Shown here in pieces: positions 35,477-44,325 of a stretch of 64,000 nucleotides of DNA; position 1 is the first letter of the stretch; every line of letters starts with the position of its first letter. The DNA is taken from positions 2,239,665-2,303,664 of the forward strand of contig NZ_HG428741.1 of NCBI RefSeq assembly GCF_000380245.2, given 5' to 3'. Source of the stretch: Bacillus massiliigorillae. GTDB taxonomy: Bacteria > Bacillota > Bacilli > Bacillales > DSM-1321. The notes beneath the pieces were generated by a model. That model did not search any database and was not told the DNA's origin. It saw nothing but the letters and a program-made list of their open reading frames with translations. The translations under genes and the position numbers were made by a program.

Positions 35477-36775
35477 TTATAAAGCAGTAGCCGTTTCATT
35501 TAATGTTTCTGCTGAAACAGCAACCTGTGAAGTAGATTCCACAATTTCATCTAAAATTTTCACAAAGCCTTCCATTTGCTCTTCTACAATTCCAGTTCCT
35601 TGGAGGCTTTCATCCATCGACGCGATAATATTGTCAAAGGAAGATTGCGTAATTGTTGAAGATTCCTCTCCACTATGTACAACATCTTGTACATTTTCAA
35701 TTGACTTAACCGCTTCCTTCATAAATTTACTTGATGTATTAACAATTGTATAGATTTCAGTAATTGATCGCTTCGTTTGATCTGCTAACTTTCTCACCTC
35801 ATCAGCAACAACAGCAAAGCCACGACCGTGCTCACCCGCTCTTGCTGCTTCAATTGCAGAATTTAAAGATAAAAGGTTCGTTTGATCCGCAATCTCTTGA
35901 ACTAGCCCAACAAATTCAGTAATTTGTTTGAATGATTTATTTAATGCTTGAATATTTTTTTCAACATCCATTGTATGTACACTAATTGTGTGAATGTTTT
36001 TCGTTAATTCTTTCAAACGCTCTTGACCATCTTTTGCGAGTTCACGAGTACGATAAGATTGTTTATTATTTGAGTTGATATTTGTATTGAATTCTCTACT
36101 ATTTGAAGAGATTAGTTGCATGGATTGATTCGTATTGTAACTTAGTTTAGCTAATTCTTCAGAAATAGTTAGAATTTTACTCTTTACCTCTTCTTTTACT
36201 TTTTTATATTGCGCTTCACGTGCTCTAATATTTTCTTTATCATACGCTTCTAACACTAGCTGTTGCTCAAAATTTATAATTTTACAAATAGAATATATTA
36301 GTGCTTGTCGATCATCTATATGCCCAACATTCTCATATACTAATGAAATGATTGAATTTTGCACGTTTTGGAAAGCACAAAAATACCACTTTGGCTGTAA
36401 ACCTATCTGATAATGTACCTTAGCAACACGAAAACGCTTTTCCAAGAAAGCATCATCCATAACTCCATTAAACATTTCTTGTAAATGATGACTTAATGTT
36501 GCTCGTAGTTTTTCAACAGAACTATGTTTTTCGATTAACGTTCTTAATTCTGATACCTCAAATATCGTTTTATAAAAGCTATCAACTAATAAGTCTATAT
36601 TCTCTTTAATAATAGGCTGAAAAACAGAAATTAACTTCATATCATCTTCTGTAAAAGATATAGATTTTAGTTGTAGATTAATTTCTTCATTTTGAAATTC
36701 CTTTCTTACTTGTGCATGTACTGCTTTTTCCAAATACACACTTCGAGCTTCCTTTGTTTTAGCAAAAAAAACCAT
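35477..36775 (-). CDS. hemAT: HemAT-type globin-coupled aerotaxis transducer
   Basis: I use the ATG at 36,775 (MVFFAKTKEARS) because GGGGG lies about 10 bases upstream; the longer frame has none. The 432-residue soluble protein has a globin sensor domain (about residues 30-185) with the proximal haem histidine His121 in AKVHYQIGLQPKWY, closely placed as in Bacillus HemAT. A methyl-accepting signalling domain follows, with its hairpin tip EIADQTNLLSLNSAIEAARA, then GEHGRGFAVVADEVRKLA. It senses oxygen through haem and signals to CheA/CheW in the cytoplasm. It diverges from a second chemoreceptor. Confidence 0.93.
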   Translation of the reverse strand: MVFFAKTKEARSVYLEKAVHAQVRKEFQNEEINLQLKSISFTEDDMKLISVFQPIIKENIDLLVDSFYKTIFEVSELRTLIEKHSSVEKLRATLSHHLQEMFNGVMDDAFLEKRFRVAKVHYQIGLQPKWYFCAFQNVQNSIISLVYENVGHIDDRQALIYSICKIINFEQQLVLEAYDKENIRAREAQYKKVKEEVKSKILTISEELAKLSYNTNQSMQLISSNSREFNTNINSNNKQSYRTRELAKDGQERLKELTKNIHTISVHTMDVEKNIQALNKSFKQITEFVGLVQEIADQTNLLSLNSAIEAARAGEHGRGFAVVADEVRKLADQTKRSITEIYTIVNTSSKFMKEAVKSIENVQDVVHSGEESSTITQSSFDNIIASMDESLQGTGIVEEQMEGFVKILDEIVESTSQVAVSAETLNETATAL

Positions 36776-37246
36776 AATACCTAATCCCCCTATATTCACA
36801 AAACTAAAATACCCCAAAATATGAACCAGATTTCTTCATATCTCTTTCCAAAGTTTTTACGAACAATAGGAAAGTCAGAATTCTTTTTGGAAACCTAGTT
36901 AAAAAGAAATGCAATTGAAACACAACTTATTATATTGCACGAAATATTAAGAATCAAACAAGGATTATTACAAATCAGTGACTATTTTCATAATTTTTTA
37001 TAAATTCACACACCAAGATATATGTTTAATTGAATAGTTAATTACACACATGACTTTAGTAACAATCACATCTACTTTCCTCTAATGGTTTTATTCATAT
37101 TATTGTAAAATCAAGACAATATATCAAGAAATCTTAATTAAATTTTCAAATATATGTCATTATAGGTATTTAAAACCATTATTAAAAATGAGATAATCAA
37201 CTTACATTATTTCCAAAATATTCTTTGGCTGAAAGGAGGCCTATAT
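36776..37246. other. Divergent spacer of two chemoreceptor genes
   Basis: The 470 bases are very AT-rich. I see no gene, no clear SigD-type promoter, and no strong repeat. Confidence 0.5.
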
Positions 37247-39331
37247 ATGTCATTAAAACTAAAGTTAATCATTAGTGTTTTGCTGACAATCCTTACCATT
37301 TTAAGTGTTTGTACATTCTTCACCTATATATCCGTACAATCCTTCACAAAGAACTCAGAAAGCCTGACAAAGGGCTTATCTGGAGATGTACAAAGAGATG
37401 TTAGTGGTTTTGCAAGTCATTACGCTGGGACACTCACTTATCACGAAAATGTAAATGTTGCCACGCAAATTACAAATCTGCTTAATAACGGAAAAACGGC
37501 CCTACTAGCAGCTGCCCAATTTGACGAGGTATACTCTTCAAATACAAGTGATATTGAAAGTTTATTTGATAAACTCTCAAAAGAAAATGGAGTAATTCAT
37601 TCATTTTTACTTGCTACACCTAATCAACAACCCTTGGCTTATTCACCTAAAGATAAAATACCTATTAGTTCTATTAATAATCAGCAATGGTTCGATTCAG
37701 CCGCTAAGCTAAAAAAGAATTCATTTAGTATCTCTAATGCATATTTAAATGAAAATAATAATAATTACTATATTACAATTTCCACACCGCTATATAAAAA
37801 TGATACTTTCTTTGGAGTAATTGCATGTGAATTATCTCTTCAAAATTTGTTGAATCATATTTCTCAAACAAAAGTTGGCAAAACAGGCTATGTTATCTTA
37901 ACAGATCCGAAAGGAATTTTATTAGCCTATAAAGATTCAAATCTAGTCCAAAAGAAAATAAATATTTCCAGCCTCCCGATCTTTAAGGAGAAAACGAATA
38001 ACACTACTTTCTTAGATAATGAGAAAATCAGTTACATTGGTCAAATTCATAAAGAAACAGGATGGGAAATGTATTCTATTATTTCTCAGGATGAAATACA
38101 ATCATTTTCAAAGACTATTTCAAAAAATATGAGTTCAAGAATTGCTGATGCTGAGAAAGATACTGAAACCATTTTCTCAAAACTATTCACAATCCAAGTG
38201 ATTGTCATATGTGTAGTTGTATGTGTTGCTATTGTTATTAGCTTTCTATTCTCACGCTATTTTATTAACCCAATTAATAAGCTCTCCTCCTTGATGCATA
38301 CCGTAGCAAAAGGAGATTTAACAAAAACGATGCCAAAGCGAGCCAACGACGAATTAGGCTCCCTATTCAACTCGGTAAATGAAATGATTATTAATTTTAG
38401 AGAAATGGTTTCAAAGATTCATATACTTGTTAAACAGGCTGAAAAAGATTCAATTTCCTTAAACAATCAATCAAACATCTCATCAACTGCTACCGAAGTC
38501 GTAAGCGCTACCATGGTACAAGTATTACAAGGTTCGGAAAAACTATCAGATGAGATGATAAACATTACTCACAACGTAGAAAGCAATGTTGCGGCAGTAC
38601 AAATGATGTCCAATAATATTGATACAATTGTCAATCGTTCACAAGAAACAAAACAAACTACCTCTCAAGGAAAAATAGCGATGGAAAATCTAAATAAAAA
38701 AATGAGTCACATTTCAGAACAAGCAATCGAATCCTCTAACATCATGAAAGAACTAGATCGAAAGCTACAAACTATCAATGAAATTTCTTCCTTAATTCAT
38801 GGTTTATCAGAGCAAACGAATTTGCTCGCTTTAAACGCTTCAATCGAAGCTGCTAGAGCAGGTGAACATGGACGTGGATTTTCGGTTGTTGCCCAAGAAG
38901 TGAAGAAACTCGCTGTACAAAGTAGTACATCTGTTGATGAAATTGCGACAATTATTCACGAAATACAACAAGATTCCTCCAAAGCATTAGAAAACATTGA
39001 ACATGGCAATATATTTGCTCGAGAAGGTGCTCAATTATCAAAGGAAACCGAAAGTATCCTTCTCCAAACGATACGCTTTATGAATCACTTATCAAAAGAT
39101 ATTGAGGAAATTGCTGTAGCCAATGATTTATTAAATAATAGTAGTCAATCGATTTCTTTCTCAGTTGATAGTGTTGTTGCAGTATCGGAACAAACTAGTA
39201 AAGGTGTTCAAGACGTAACAAATACATCAACTGAACAACAAAAATCAATTGAAGAAGTTCAACAAATCTCTAATAATCTAAGAATGTTAACAAAAGAATT
39301 AAAAGAAAGTATCGATCGTTTTCATATATAA
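37247..39331 (+). CDS. Methyl-accepting chemotaxis protein with extracellular sensor
   Basis: The 694-residue receptor has a first transmembrane helix (about residues 7-27), a periplasm-side sensor of about 285 residues with a Cache-like half (TKVGKTGYVILTDPKGILLA) and a second helix (about 315-335). A HAMP domain (SRYFINPINKLSSLMHTVAK) and a signalling domain (GLSEQTNLLALNASIEAARA, then GEHGRGFSVVAQEVKKLA) follow. It senses a small outside ligand and feeds CheA. GAAAGGAGG lies 8 bases before the ATG. Ligand unknown. Confidence 0.93.
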   Translation: MSLKLKLIISVLLTILTILSVCTFFTYISVQSFTKNSESLTKGLSGDVQRDVSGFASHYAGTLTYHENVNVATQITNLLNNGKTALLAAAQFDEVYSSNTSDIESLFDKLSKENGVIHSFLLATPNQQPLAYSPKDKIPISSINNQQWFDSAAKLKKNSFSISNAYLNENNNNYYITISTPLYKNDTFFGVIACELSLQNLLNHISQTKVGKTGYVILTDPKGILLAYKDSNLVQKKINISSLPIFKEKTNNTTFLDNEKISYIGQIHKETGWEMYSIISQDEIQSFSKTISKNMSSRIADAEKDTETIFSKLFTIQVIVICVVVCVAIVISFLFSRYFINPINKLSSLMHTVAKGDLTKTMPKRANDELGSLFNSVNEMIINFREMVSKIHILVKQAEKDSISLNNQSNISSTATEVVSATMVQVLQGSEKLSDEMINITHNVESNVAAVQMMSNNIDTIVNRSQETKQTTSQGKIAMENLNKKMSHISEQAIESSNIMKELDRKLQTINEISSLIHGLSEQTNLLALNASIEAARAGEHGRGFSVVAQEVKKLAVQSSTSVDEIATIIHEIQQDSSKALENIEHGNIFAREGAQLSKETESILLQTIRFMNHLSKDIEEIAVANDLLNNSSQSISFSVDSVVAVSEQTSKGVQDVTNTSTEQQKSIEEVQQISNNLRMLTKELKESIDRFHI

Positions 39332-39375
39332 AAAAAAGTGTTCCAAATGCTATTTATATTTGGAGCACTTTTTTA
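39330..39375 (+). terminator. Terminator of the chemoreceptor gene
   Basis: AAAAAAGTGTTCCAAAT and ATTTGGAGCACTTTTTT form a long stem directly after the stop codon, with T run. Confidence 0.9.
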
Positions 39376-39544
39376 TGCCATTGCACTATTCCTGCTTATC
39401 TCTACCCCATTCATCACACTTCCTTTATAATAAAAAGTAGAACTTTTTACTTAAAGCTCTCATAATCACACATCGCATTATATCCTTACATATTGTGTGG
39501 GATTATAGTAATCAATCATTAATTTAAGAAATGGGGAATTTCTT

Positions 39545-39832
39545 TTGAAAATTTATATAAGTGAAGAAGCTGCCGCATGGTATGAAAGAGAATTAGATTT
39601 ACAAAAAGGTGATAATGTTCGTTTCTTTGCCAGATATGGTGGCGTTAGTACTGTCCAATCAGGATTTTCTCTTGGTATCCAAGTTGAAGAACCAATGACG
39701 ATAGGTGCATCAGCTGAAAAAAATGAGATTCAATATTATGTAGAAGAGCGTGATTTATGGTATTTCGATAATCATGATTTATATGTCGATTATAATGAAA
39801 AGCAGGATGAACCGGAGTATAGTGTTAAATAA
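39545..39832 (+). CDS. HesB/YadR-family protein (YneR-like)
   Basis: The 95-residue protein opens MKIYISEEAAAWYERELDL and has RFFARYGGVSTVQSGFSLG and DLWYFDNHDLYVDY, the motifs and exact length of YneR-type proteins in Bacillus. It shares the HesB/IscA fold but lacks the three cluster-binding cysteines of IscA, so it is unlikely to carry an iron-sulfur cluster. Its role is unknown. It is convergent with the thioesterase gene, with a shared terminator between them, as in the yneP-yneR neighbourhood of B. subtilis. Confidence 0.85.
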   Translation: MKIYISEEAAAWYERELDLQKGDNVRFFARYGGVSTVQSGFSLGIQVEEPMTIGASAEKNEIQYYVEERDLWYFDNHDLYVDYNEKQDEPEYSVK

Positions 39833-39840
39833 ATTTCATG

Positions 39841-39884
39841 AAAAAAGGTAGCTAATGTCATAACAAAGGACATTTAGCTACCTT
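39841..39884. terminator. Bidirectional terminator
   Basis: AAAAAAGGTAGCTAATGTC pairs with GACATTTAGCTACCTTTT (one mismatch), with A and T runs at both ends. It serves the converging genes at 39,832 and 39,905. Confidence 0.9.
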
Positions 39885-39904
39885 TTACATATTAAATTAA
39901 ATTT

Positions 39905-40327
39905 CTATTTTTGCTTCTTATTCTTCTCATACACTTCATGCCATTCTGGGAAGTAGCGCTTCATGGAAATTGGTCGGAATGTCTCTTTCTTTACAACAAT
40001 ATTCAGTGTTGTCGCTGTAACAGCAAGCTCACCTTTCTCATTGTAAATCTCGTAACCATATGTAGTTCGTGTAGGTGAATATTCTTCAATCCATGTATGT
40101 ACGGTTGCTGTTTCTCCATATTTTAACGATTTCTTATAAGAAACATGCACTTCTAGTACAGGGGACACATAACCCAATTCCTCTAATTCACTATAATTAA
40201 AACCTAAGTCCTTTACGATTTGTGTTCGTCCTAACTCTAACCAAACGATGTAGTTAGCATGATAAACAACACCCATTTGATCTGTTTCTGCATAACGAAC
40301 TTCTATCTCTTTTTTCGAAATAAGCAT
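39905..40327 (-). CDS. Hotdog-fold acyl-CoA thioesterase (YneP/YbgC-like)
   Basis: The 140-residue protein has the 4-hydroxybenzoyl-CoA thioesterase signature VRYAETDQMGVVYHANYIVW (catalytic Asp and tyrosine/His region) and the second-half strand YGYEIYNEKGELAV. It hydrolyses acyl-CoA or acyl-protein thioesters, with an unknown natural substrate. Its position next to the YneR-like gene and the spore-protein gene matches the B. subtilis yneP neighbourhood. AAAGGGG lies 9-10 bases before the ATG. Confidence 0.88.
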   Translation of the reverse strand: MLISKKEIEVRYAETDQMGVVYHANYIVWLELGRTQIVKDLGFNYSELEELGYVSPVLEVHVSYKKSLKYGETATVHTWIEEYSPTRTTYGYEIYNEKGELAVTATTLNIVVKKETFRPISMKRYFPEWHEVYEKNKKQK

Positions 40328-40494
40328 TACAATAGTTCCCCTTTCTTTTATACACTAGAGATTAGCTTTCGTATCCATCATTAATAATTAATGTGTAAAA
40401 CATCCTCTAAACATATCAAAGTTTCACTTTATTATTTTAACATAGTAGAAAATTTTCTGTAAAAGTATCCCTTAGGAATTTTTTTCAGAAAATA

Positions 40495-40532
40495 AAAAAG
40501 AATAAGAGAGCTCTATTCAAGAGCACTCTTAT
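40495..40532 (-). terminator. Terminator of the sspN gene
   Basis: ATAAGAGAGCTCT (40,502-40,514) pairs with AGAGCACTCTTAT (40,520-40,532), 13 bp with one mismatch. On the minus strand it is followed by TCTTTTTT. Confidence 0.85.
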
Positions 40533-40563
40533 CCTTTATTTGCACTTTTAGATATATAGGTGC

Positions 40564-40707
40564 CTATTCACCTTTTGTTTGGATTACTTGAGCATGCTGA
40601 CCTGACTGGTCCTGCATTTGCTTTCCTTTATTGCCACCAGCTGAACGTGACTTTGTACCAATATGATTTGGCGCAAAATGTTTTGAATCTTTTTTTGGAT
40701 TACCCAT
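40564..40707 (-). CDS. sspN: Small acid-soluble spore protein SspN
   Basis: The 47-residue product reads MGNPKKDSKHFAPNHIGTKS and continues RSAGGNKGKQMQDQSGQ. This is the minor acid-soluble spore protein N family, with its invariant GNPKK start and APNHIGT and GGNKGKQMQDQ blocks. GGAGGG lies 7-8 bases before the ATG. It is made in the forespore in relatives and degraded at germination. It shows that the organism forms endospores. In B. subtilis sspN pairs with tlp; here its upstream neighbour is a FbpB-family gene. Confidence 0.93.
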   Translation of the reverse strand: MGNPKKDSKHFAPNHIGTKSRSAGGNKGKQMQDQSGQHAQVIQTKGE

Positions 40708-40761
40708 ATATACACCCTCCTTACTTCTATTCTTTACGAAAGAAGCAAAAACATGTACTCT

Positions 40762-40893
40762 TTATTCAGCTTTTTCTAAATGTCTTTTTTCTAATTTACT
40801 TTCAATTCGTTCTAGAGCTTTCATATCCTTTAATAATTCGTTTTTATTTTCCAAAACTAAATCTTCAAAAGAAAGCTTCCGTCTTTTCTTCAT
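40762..40893 (-). CDS. FbpB-family small basic protein
   Basis: The 43-residue product MKKRRKLSFEDLVLENKNEL, then LKDMKALERIESKLEKRH, has the sequence of Fur-regulated basic protein B and its relatives. In B. subtilis this protein works with the small RNA FsrA in sparing iron when it is scarce. GTGAT precedes the ATG with a weak ribosome site. A Fur-box-like sequence lies 23 bases upstream, which supports the call. Located between the YneN-like and sspN genes. Confidence 0.82.
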   Translation of the reverse strand: MKKRRKLSFEDLVLENKNELLKDMKALERIESKLEKRHLEKAE

Positions 40894-40915
40894 ATTATCA
40901 CCTACTTATCCTTTA

Positions 40916-40930
40916 TGATAATACTTATTA
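40916..40930 (-). promoter_or_regulatory. Fur box before the FbpB-family gene
   Basis: TGATAATACTTATTA matches the 7-1-7 Fur consensus TGATAATNATTATCA at 12 of 14 fixed positions and lies 23 bases upstream of the start codon. Repression by Fur with iron is therefore likely. Confidence 0.6.
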
Positions 40931-41021
40931 TGGGCAAAAGACTGAGTATTTATGTCATTATTGTTACAAATCTTATAATTCTGTTTTTTCTGATTATTAA
41001 TTGCATACTGATTCTTCACGT

Positions 41022-41528
41022 TTATATTTCACTCATCATTTCATTCAAGCGCTCAAATGATAATTCACCAATCTGTTTTTTCACTATAACCCCTTTTTTA
41101 TCAATGATATATGTAGTAGGGAAAGAAATAATATCATATTGACCAGATACATCTGCTTGGTGATCTAATAATATTGGAAATGTAAGATTCATGCTCTTAA
41201 CAAATGATGCAACATCATTATTCGTATCTGTATTTACAGCAAGTATTTCTACATTGCTATTGTTTTGTTGATATAACTTCTCTAAATCAGGCATTTCTTT
41301 TCGACATGGTGGACACCAAGTTGCCCAAAAATTTACGATAACCGTTTGTCCTTTATAATCTGATAAAGATACTTTTTCACCTTTAAGATTTTCAAGTGTA
41401 AAATTTGGTGCTTTTTCACCTACTTCTAGCCCTGGTAAATTCGGTTCTTTTTTCTCCTCCATAGCATTTACAATGGCTACAGAAATGAGCAAAAGTAAGA
41501 CAAATCCTGAAATTATTTTTTTAATCAA
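41022..41528 (-). CDS. TlpA/ResA-type thiol-disulfide oxidoreductase (YneN-like)
   Basis: I start at a TTG (41,528) because a GGGGGG run lies about 8 bases upstream; a longer frame to 41,585 has no ribosome site. The 168-residue protein has an N-terminal membrane anchor (IISGFVLLLLISVAIV) and an outer thioredoxin fold with FWATWCPPCRKEMP (active-site CPPC near residue 68) and the cis-proline region ISFPTTYIIDK. It reduces or forms disulfides outside the membrane, for instance in cytochrome or spore-envelope proteins. Its place beside sspN matches yneN in B. subtilis. Confidence 0.88.
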   Translation of the reverse strand: MIKKIISGFVLLLLISVAIVNAMEEKKEPNLPGLEVGEKAPNFTLENLKGEKVSLSDYKGQTVIVNFWATWCPPCRKEMPDLEKLYQQNNSNVEILAVNTDTNNDVASFVKSMNLTFPILLDHQADVSGQYDIISFPTTYIIDKKGVIVKKQIGELSFERLNEMMSEI

Positions 41529-41754
41529 ACCATGTTCCCCCCCTGCTTCCAATCTAGGTATGTAGAATCTATAACATTCTCCCAATAAAGCTATCCTCTT
41601 ATTTTAGCGCAGAAGAATTTCAGTAACAATCAAATATATCCATTTATACTTAATTATTGAAAATATGTAACATTTATTAAAAAATCAACACTGATTCTTT
41701 TTGATTATTGTATAGTTTAGCAACGCTAGAATTGTATAGCTCATCTATGTAAAT

Positions 41755-41797
41755 AAAAACGAGAACTAATTCATTACGAAATAGTTCTCATTTTTAT
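41755..41797 (-). terminator. Terminator of the penicillin acylase gene
   Basis: GAGAACTAATTC and GAAATAGTTCTC pair with A and T runs at both ends, directly next to the stop codon at 41,798. Confidence 0.85.
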
Positions 41798-44161
41798 TTA
41801 TGGTGTTAAAGTTAATACACTTCCTTTAACATTCTTAAAAGAGGTTTGATGATACGTTCCATCAACCCATTTTTCTAATTGGTCACTATACCATTTACTT
41901 TTTAAATGACCAGATTGCCCAGGTCCAACTAAATGATTTGTAACAGATAAATCACTTAAATCTGCGACAAAACGCCATGAGGCACCATGGTCAGTTGTAC
42001 CATCTGTCTTAAATCCAGCAGCTTGAACAGTCACACCGCTTCCATTTGCTGGTACTCCTCCCTTACTATTAAATACATATTGAAGTGGAGAAACGCTAGA
42101 AAGAGGGTGGTCGAAATGAACTTGATGATATTCGCCCCACGTCCAATCTTTTATATCATTACCTTGTGATTCTTTAATATCCTTCAAAGCTAATTGAAGG
42201 GAATCCTCTAATAATTTCGCTATACCACCATATTCTTTAATCCACGGACCAGGATTACCAGCTAATGCATTTCGAACAATTTGATCTAATACAGGCTTTC
42301 TCCCTTTAAATAATTCGTAATTTTCTGACGGAATTTGATCTTCAAATAAAACTAATGGAATTTTTGTAATCCATATATTAAAGATTAACGGAGCTGACGC
42401 TTCTTTATCATCTTTAAAGTCCCAACCTTTCAGAATTTCAAGCGCTTGCTGGATTTCTTTATCTTTATTTTCGTTTAATTCCTTCATAAACAGGGGTACA
42501 AATTCCTTTGCTTGCAAGTTCACTATATCCATTTGTAACGATTTCATATCTTTTACAGTAAGTTTATCTTTAGAACTTAATACTTCCTTTATTCTTTGCT
42601 CACGGTAAGGCTGTGCCCATTGATTACTAATAAAATATGGATATTCATCTGAGATGACTTTATTATTAGCTGTTGCTATAAACCCTTCTTTTGGGTTTAC
42701 CACTCGGGGAAGTTCATTAAATGGAATGTATCCCTTCCATTCATATTCATCTGTCCATCCAGGAACAGGAATTAATCCATCACCCTTTTTACGAATTGGT
42801 ATTTTTCCATTAGCTTTATATGCAATGGTACCTTGTTGGTCTGCATATACAAAATTCTGAGTCGGCGAATGGAATTTTTCTAATGCCTTTTCGAATTCTG
42901 CCCAATTACTTGCTTTATTCATATTCATAATTGCTTCCAATTCCGTTGTAGGGTCTAGTGCCGTCCAACGCAATGACAATACAGTCCCTGACTTGGATGG
43001 GTCAACAAGTTCCGTTACAATTGGACCGTGTCTTGTAATCGTTACTTCATAGTCAATAGTATCTTGGTTCTTAACCTTAATCGGTTCTTTCACAACAGTT
43101 GCTTTTTCCCACTTATTATTATAGGAAAATTCATTTTTATTAGCTGGATTTCTTTTCTCTATATACAAATCTTGCACATCGGGACCCGTATTCGTAACAC
43201 CCCATGCAATCTTCTCATTATTACCTAGAATAATACCTGGAATTCCAGCAAAGATAACACCGCCTACATTAACCGTAGGTGCCTCTAGTTGCATCTGATA
43301 CCATATAGCAGGTGTTGCTAAAGAAAGATGAGGATCATTCGCTAATAACGGTTTCCCGCTCTTTGTTTTTTCCCCACTAATGACCCAATTATTACTACCA
43401 TTTAAATCATAAGGAATAACAACGCTTGCGAAATTAGCGGCAATATCTAACTCTTCTTTTTCAATAATGTATGGTGCATCCTTTGGATAAGTAGGGAAAA
43501 GATCATATGCTTTCTCCTTAGAGAAATTTTGTAATAAATAGGATCTAAATGCTTGATCATCCCAGTTACCACCAAGATCAAATGCCATATACTTACCGAT
43601 TGTTAACGAATCAATTTCTGTCCATTTTTCAGGCTTATAACCTAATATCGTGAATTCAATTGGCCATTTCCCATTGTTCCGCAATTCTTCAATATATAAG
43701 TTAACTCCTTGTGCAAATTGCTTCAATACTTCCTTCGCTTCACTAGAATATTGTGAATATGAGCTCTCAGCTGCCCGTCTTAAACCTATGGTACGAAAAT
43801 ACTTATCCTTATCAATCGTCATCTCGCCAATTACTTCACTTAATCTACCTGAAGCTTGCCTTCTACTTAAATCCATTTGAAACAGTCGATCCTGAGCTTG
43901 TACATATCCTTGGGCTATATACAAATCATGTTCATTCTTCGCGGTGATATGAGGCACACCGTCATCATCCCTTACAACTTTGACAGGTTCTTTCAGTACG
44001 TCTAGCTTGATTTCTCCTTCGATTTGAGGCAATGATCGTGAAATATATATGTTAATTCCAATTGCAATGGCAATAAGTAAAAAAACAATTACCCCACTAA
44101 TCCACAAAGCGATTTTTTTCTTACTGCGTTTTGGTTTTTGCTTCACCAATACTGTTTCCAA
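41798..44161 (-). CDS. Penicillin acylase family Ntn hydrolase
   Basis: The 787-residue protein has a basic start and signal-anchor helix (about residues 17-40), an A-chain with VVRDDDGVPHITAKNEHDLY and the nucleophile region GSNNWVISGEKTKSGKPLL. The serine of SNNWV (near residue 253) becomes the N-terminus of the B chain after self-cleavage. NDPHLSLATPAIWYQM and later PTQNFVYADQQGTIAYKANG are further family blocks. Members hydrolyse penicillins, other amides or acyl-homoserine lactones outside the cell. The start is a TTG with GGGGGTG 5 bases upstream. It is a single-gene unit. Confidence 0.92.
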   Translation of the reverse strand: METVLVKQKPKRSKKKIALWISGVIVFLLIAIAIGINIYISRSLPQIEGEIKLDVLKEPVKVVRDDDGVPHITAKNEHDLYIAQGYVQAQDRLFQMDLSRRQASGRLSEVIGEMTIDKDKYFRTIGLRRAAESSYSQYSSEAKEVLKQFAQGVNLYIEELRNNGKWPIEFTILGYKPEKWTEIDSLTIGKYMAFDLGGNWDDQAFRSYLLQNFSKEKAYDLFPTYPKDAPYIIEKEELDIAANFASVVIPYDLNGSNNWVISGEKTKSGKPLLANDPHLSLATPAIWYQMQLEAPTVNVGGVIFAGIPGIILGNNEKIAWGVTNTGPDVQDLYIEKRNPANKNEFSYNNKWEKATVVKEPIKVKNQDTIDYEVTITRHGPIVTELVDPSKSGTVLSLRWTALDPTTELEAIMNMNKASNWAEFEKALEKFHSPTQNFVYADQQGTIAYKANGKIPIRKKGDGLIPVPGWTDEYEWKGYIPFNELPRVVNPKEGFIATANNKVISDEYPYFISNQWAQPYREQRIKEVLSSKDKLTVKDMKSLQMDIVNLQAKEFVPLFMKELNENKDKEIQQALEILKGWDFKDDKEASAPLIFNIWITKIPLVLFEDQIPSENYELFKGRKPVLDQIVRNALAGNPGPWIKEYGGIAKLLEDSLQLALKDIKESQGNDIKDWTWGEYHQVHFDHPLSSVSPLQYVFNSKGGVPANGSGVTVQAAGFKTDGTTDHGASWRFVADLSDLSVTNHLVGPGQSGHLKSKWYSDQLEKWVDGTYHQTSFKNVKGSVLTLTP

Positions 44162-44262
44162 TCAAACACCCCCAACAATTATTCGAAAATTCATATATAT
44201 GTATTTATTGTAATTTTTTTCTTATTGAATCTCAACGAGGAAAATGAAAGATTACAAAAAAT

Positions 44263-44289
44263 GGCTGACTTTTGAAATAATAGTCAGCC
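44263..44289 (-). terminator. Terminator of the MBL-SDR operon
   Basis: GGCTGACT and AGTCAGCC are perfect 8-bp arms, and on the minus strand are followed by ATTTTTTG. It lies 36 bases after the stop codon at 44,326. Confidence 0.85.
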
Positions 44290-44325
44290 CACTTATATAA
44301 TTACACTCTAAAACTCTTCCTTTAA

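Noticed and set aside
36776..37246. SigD-type promoters expected before chemoreceptor genes.
   Set aside because: I could not find a good TAAA...GCCGATAA match in the spacer.
40560..41000. A 146-codon plus-strand frame.
   Set aside because: It covers the minus-strand sspN and FbpB-family genes, which have clear family matches and ribosome sites.
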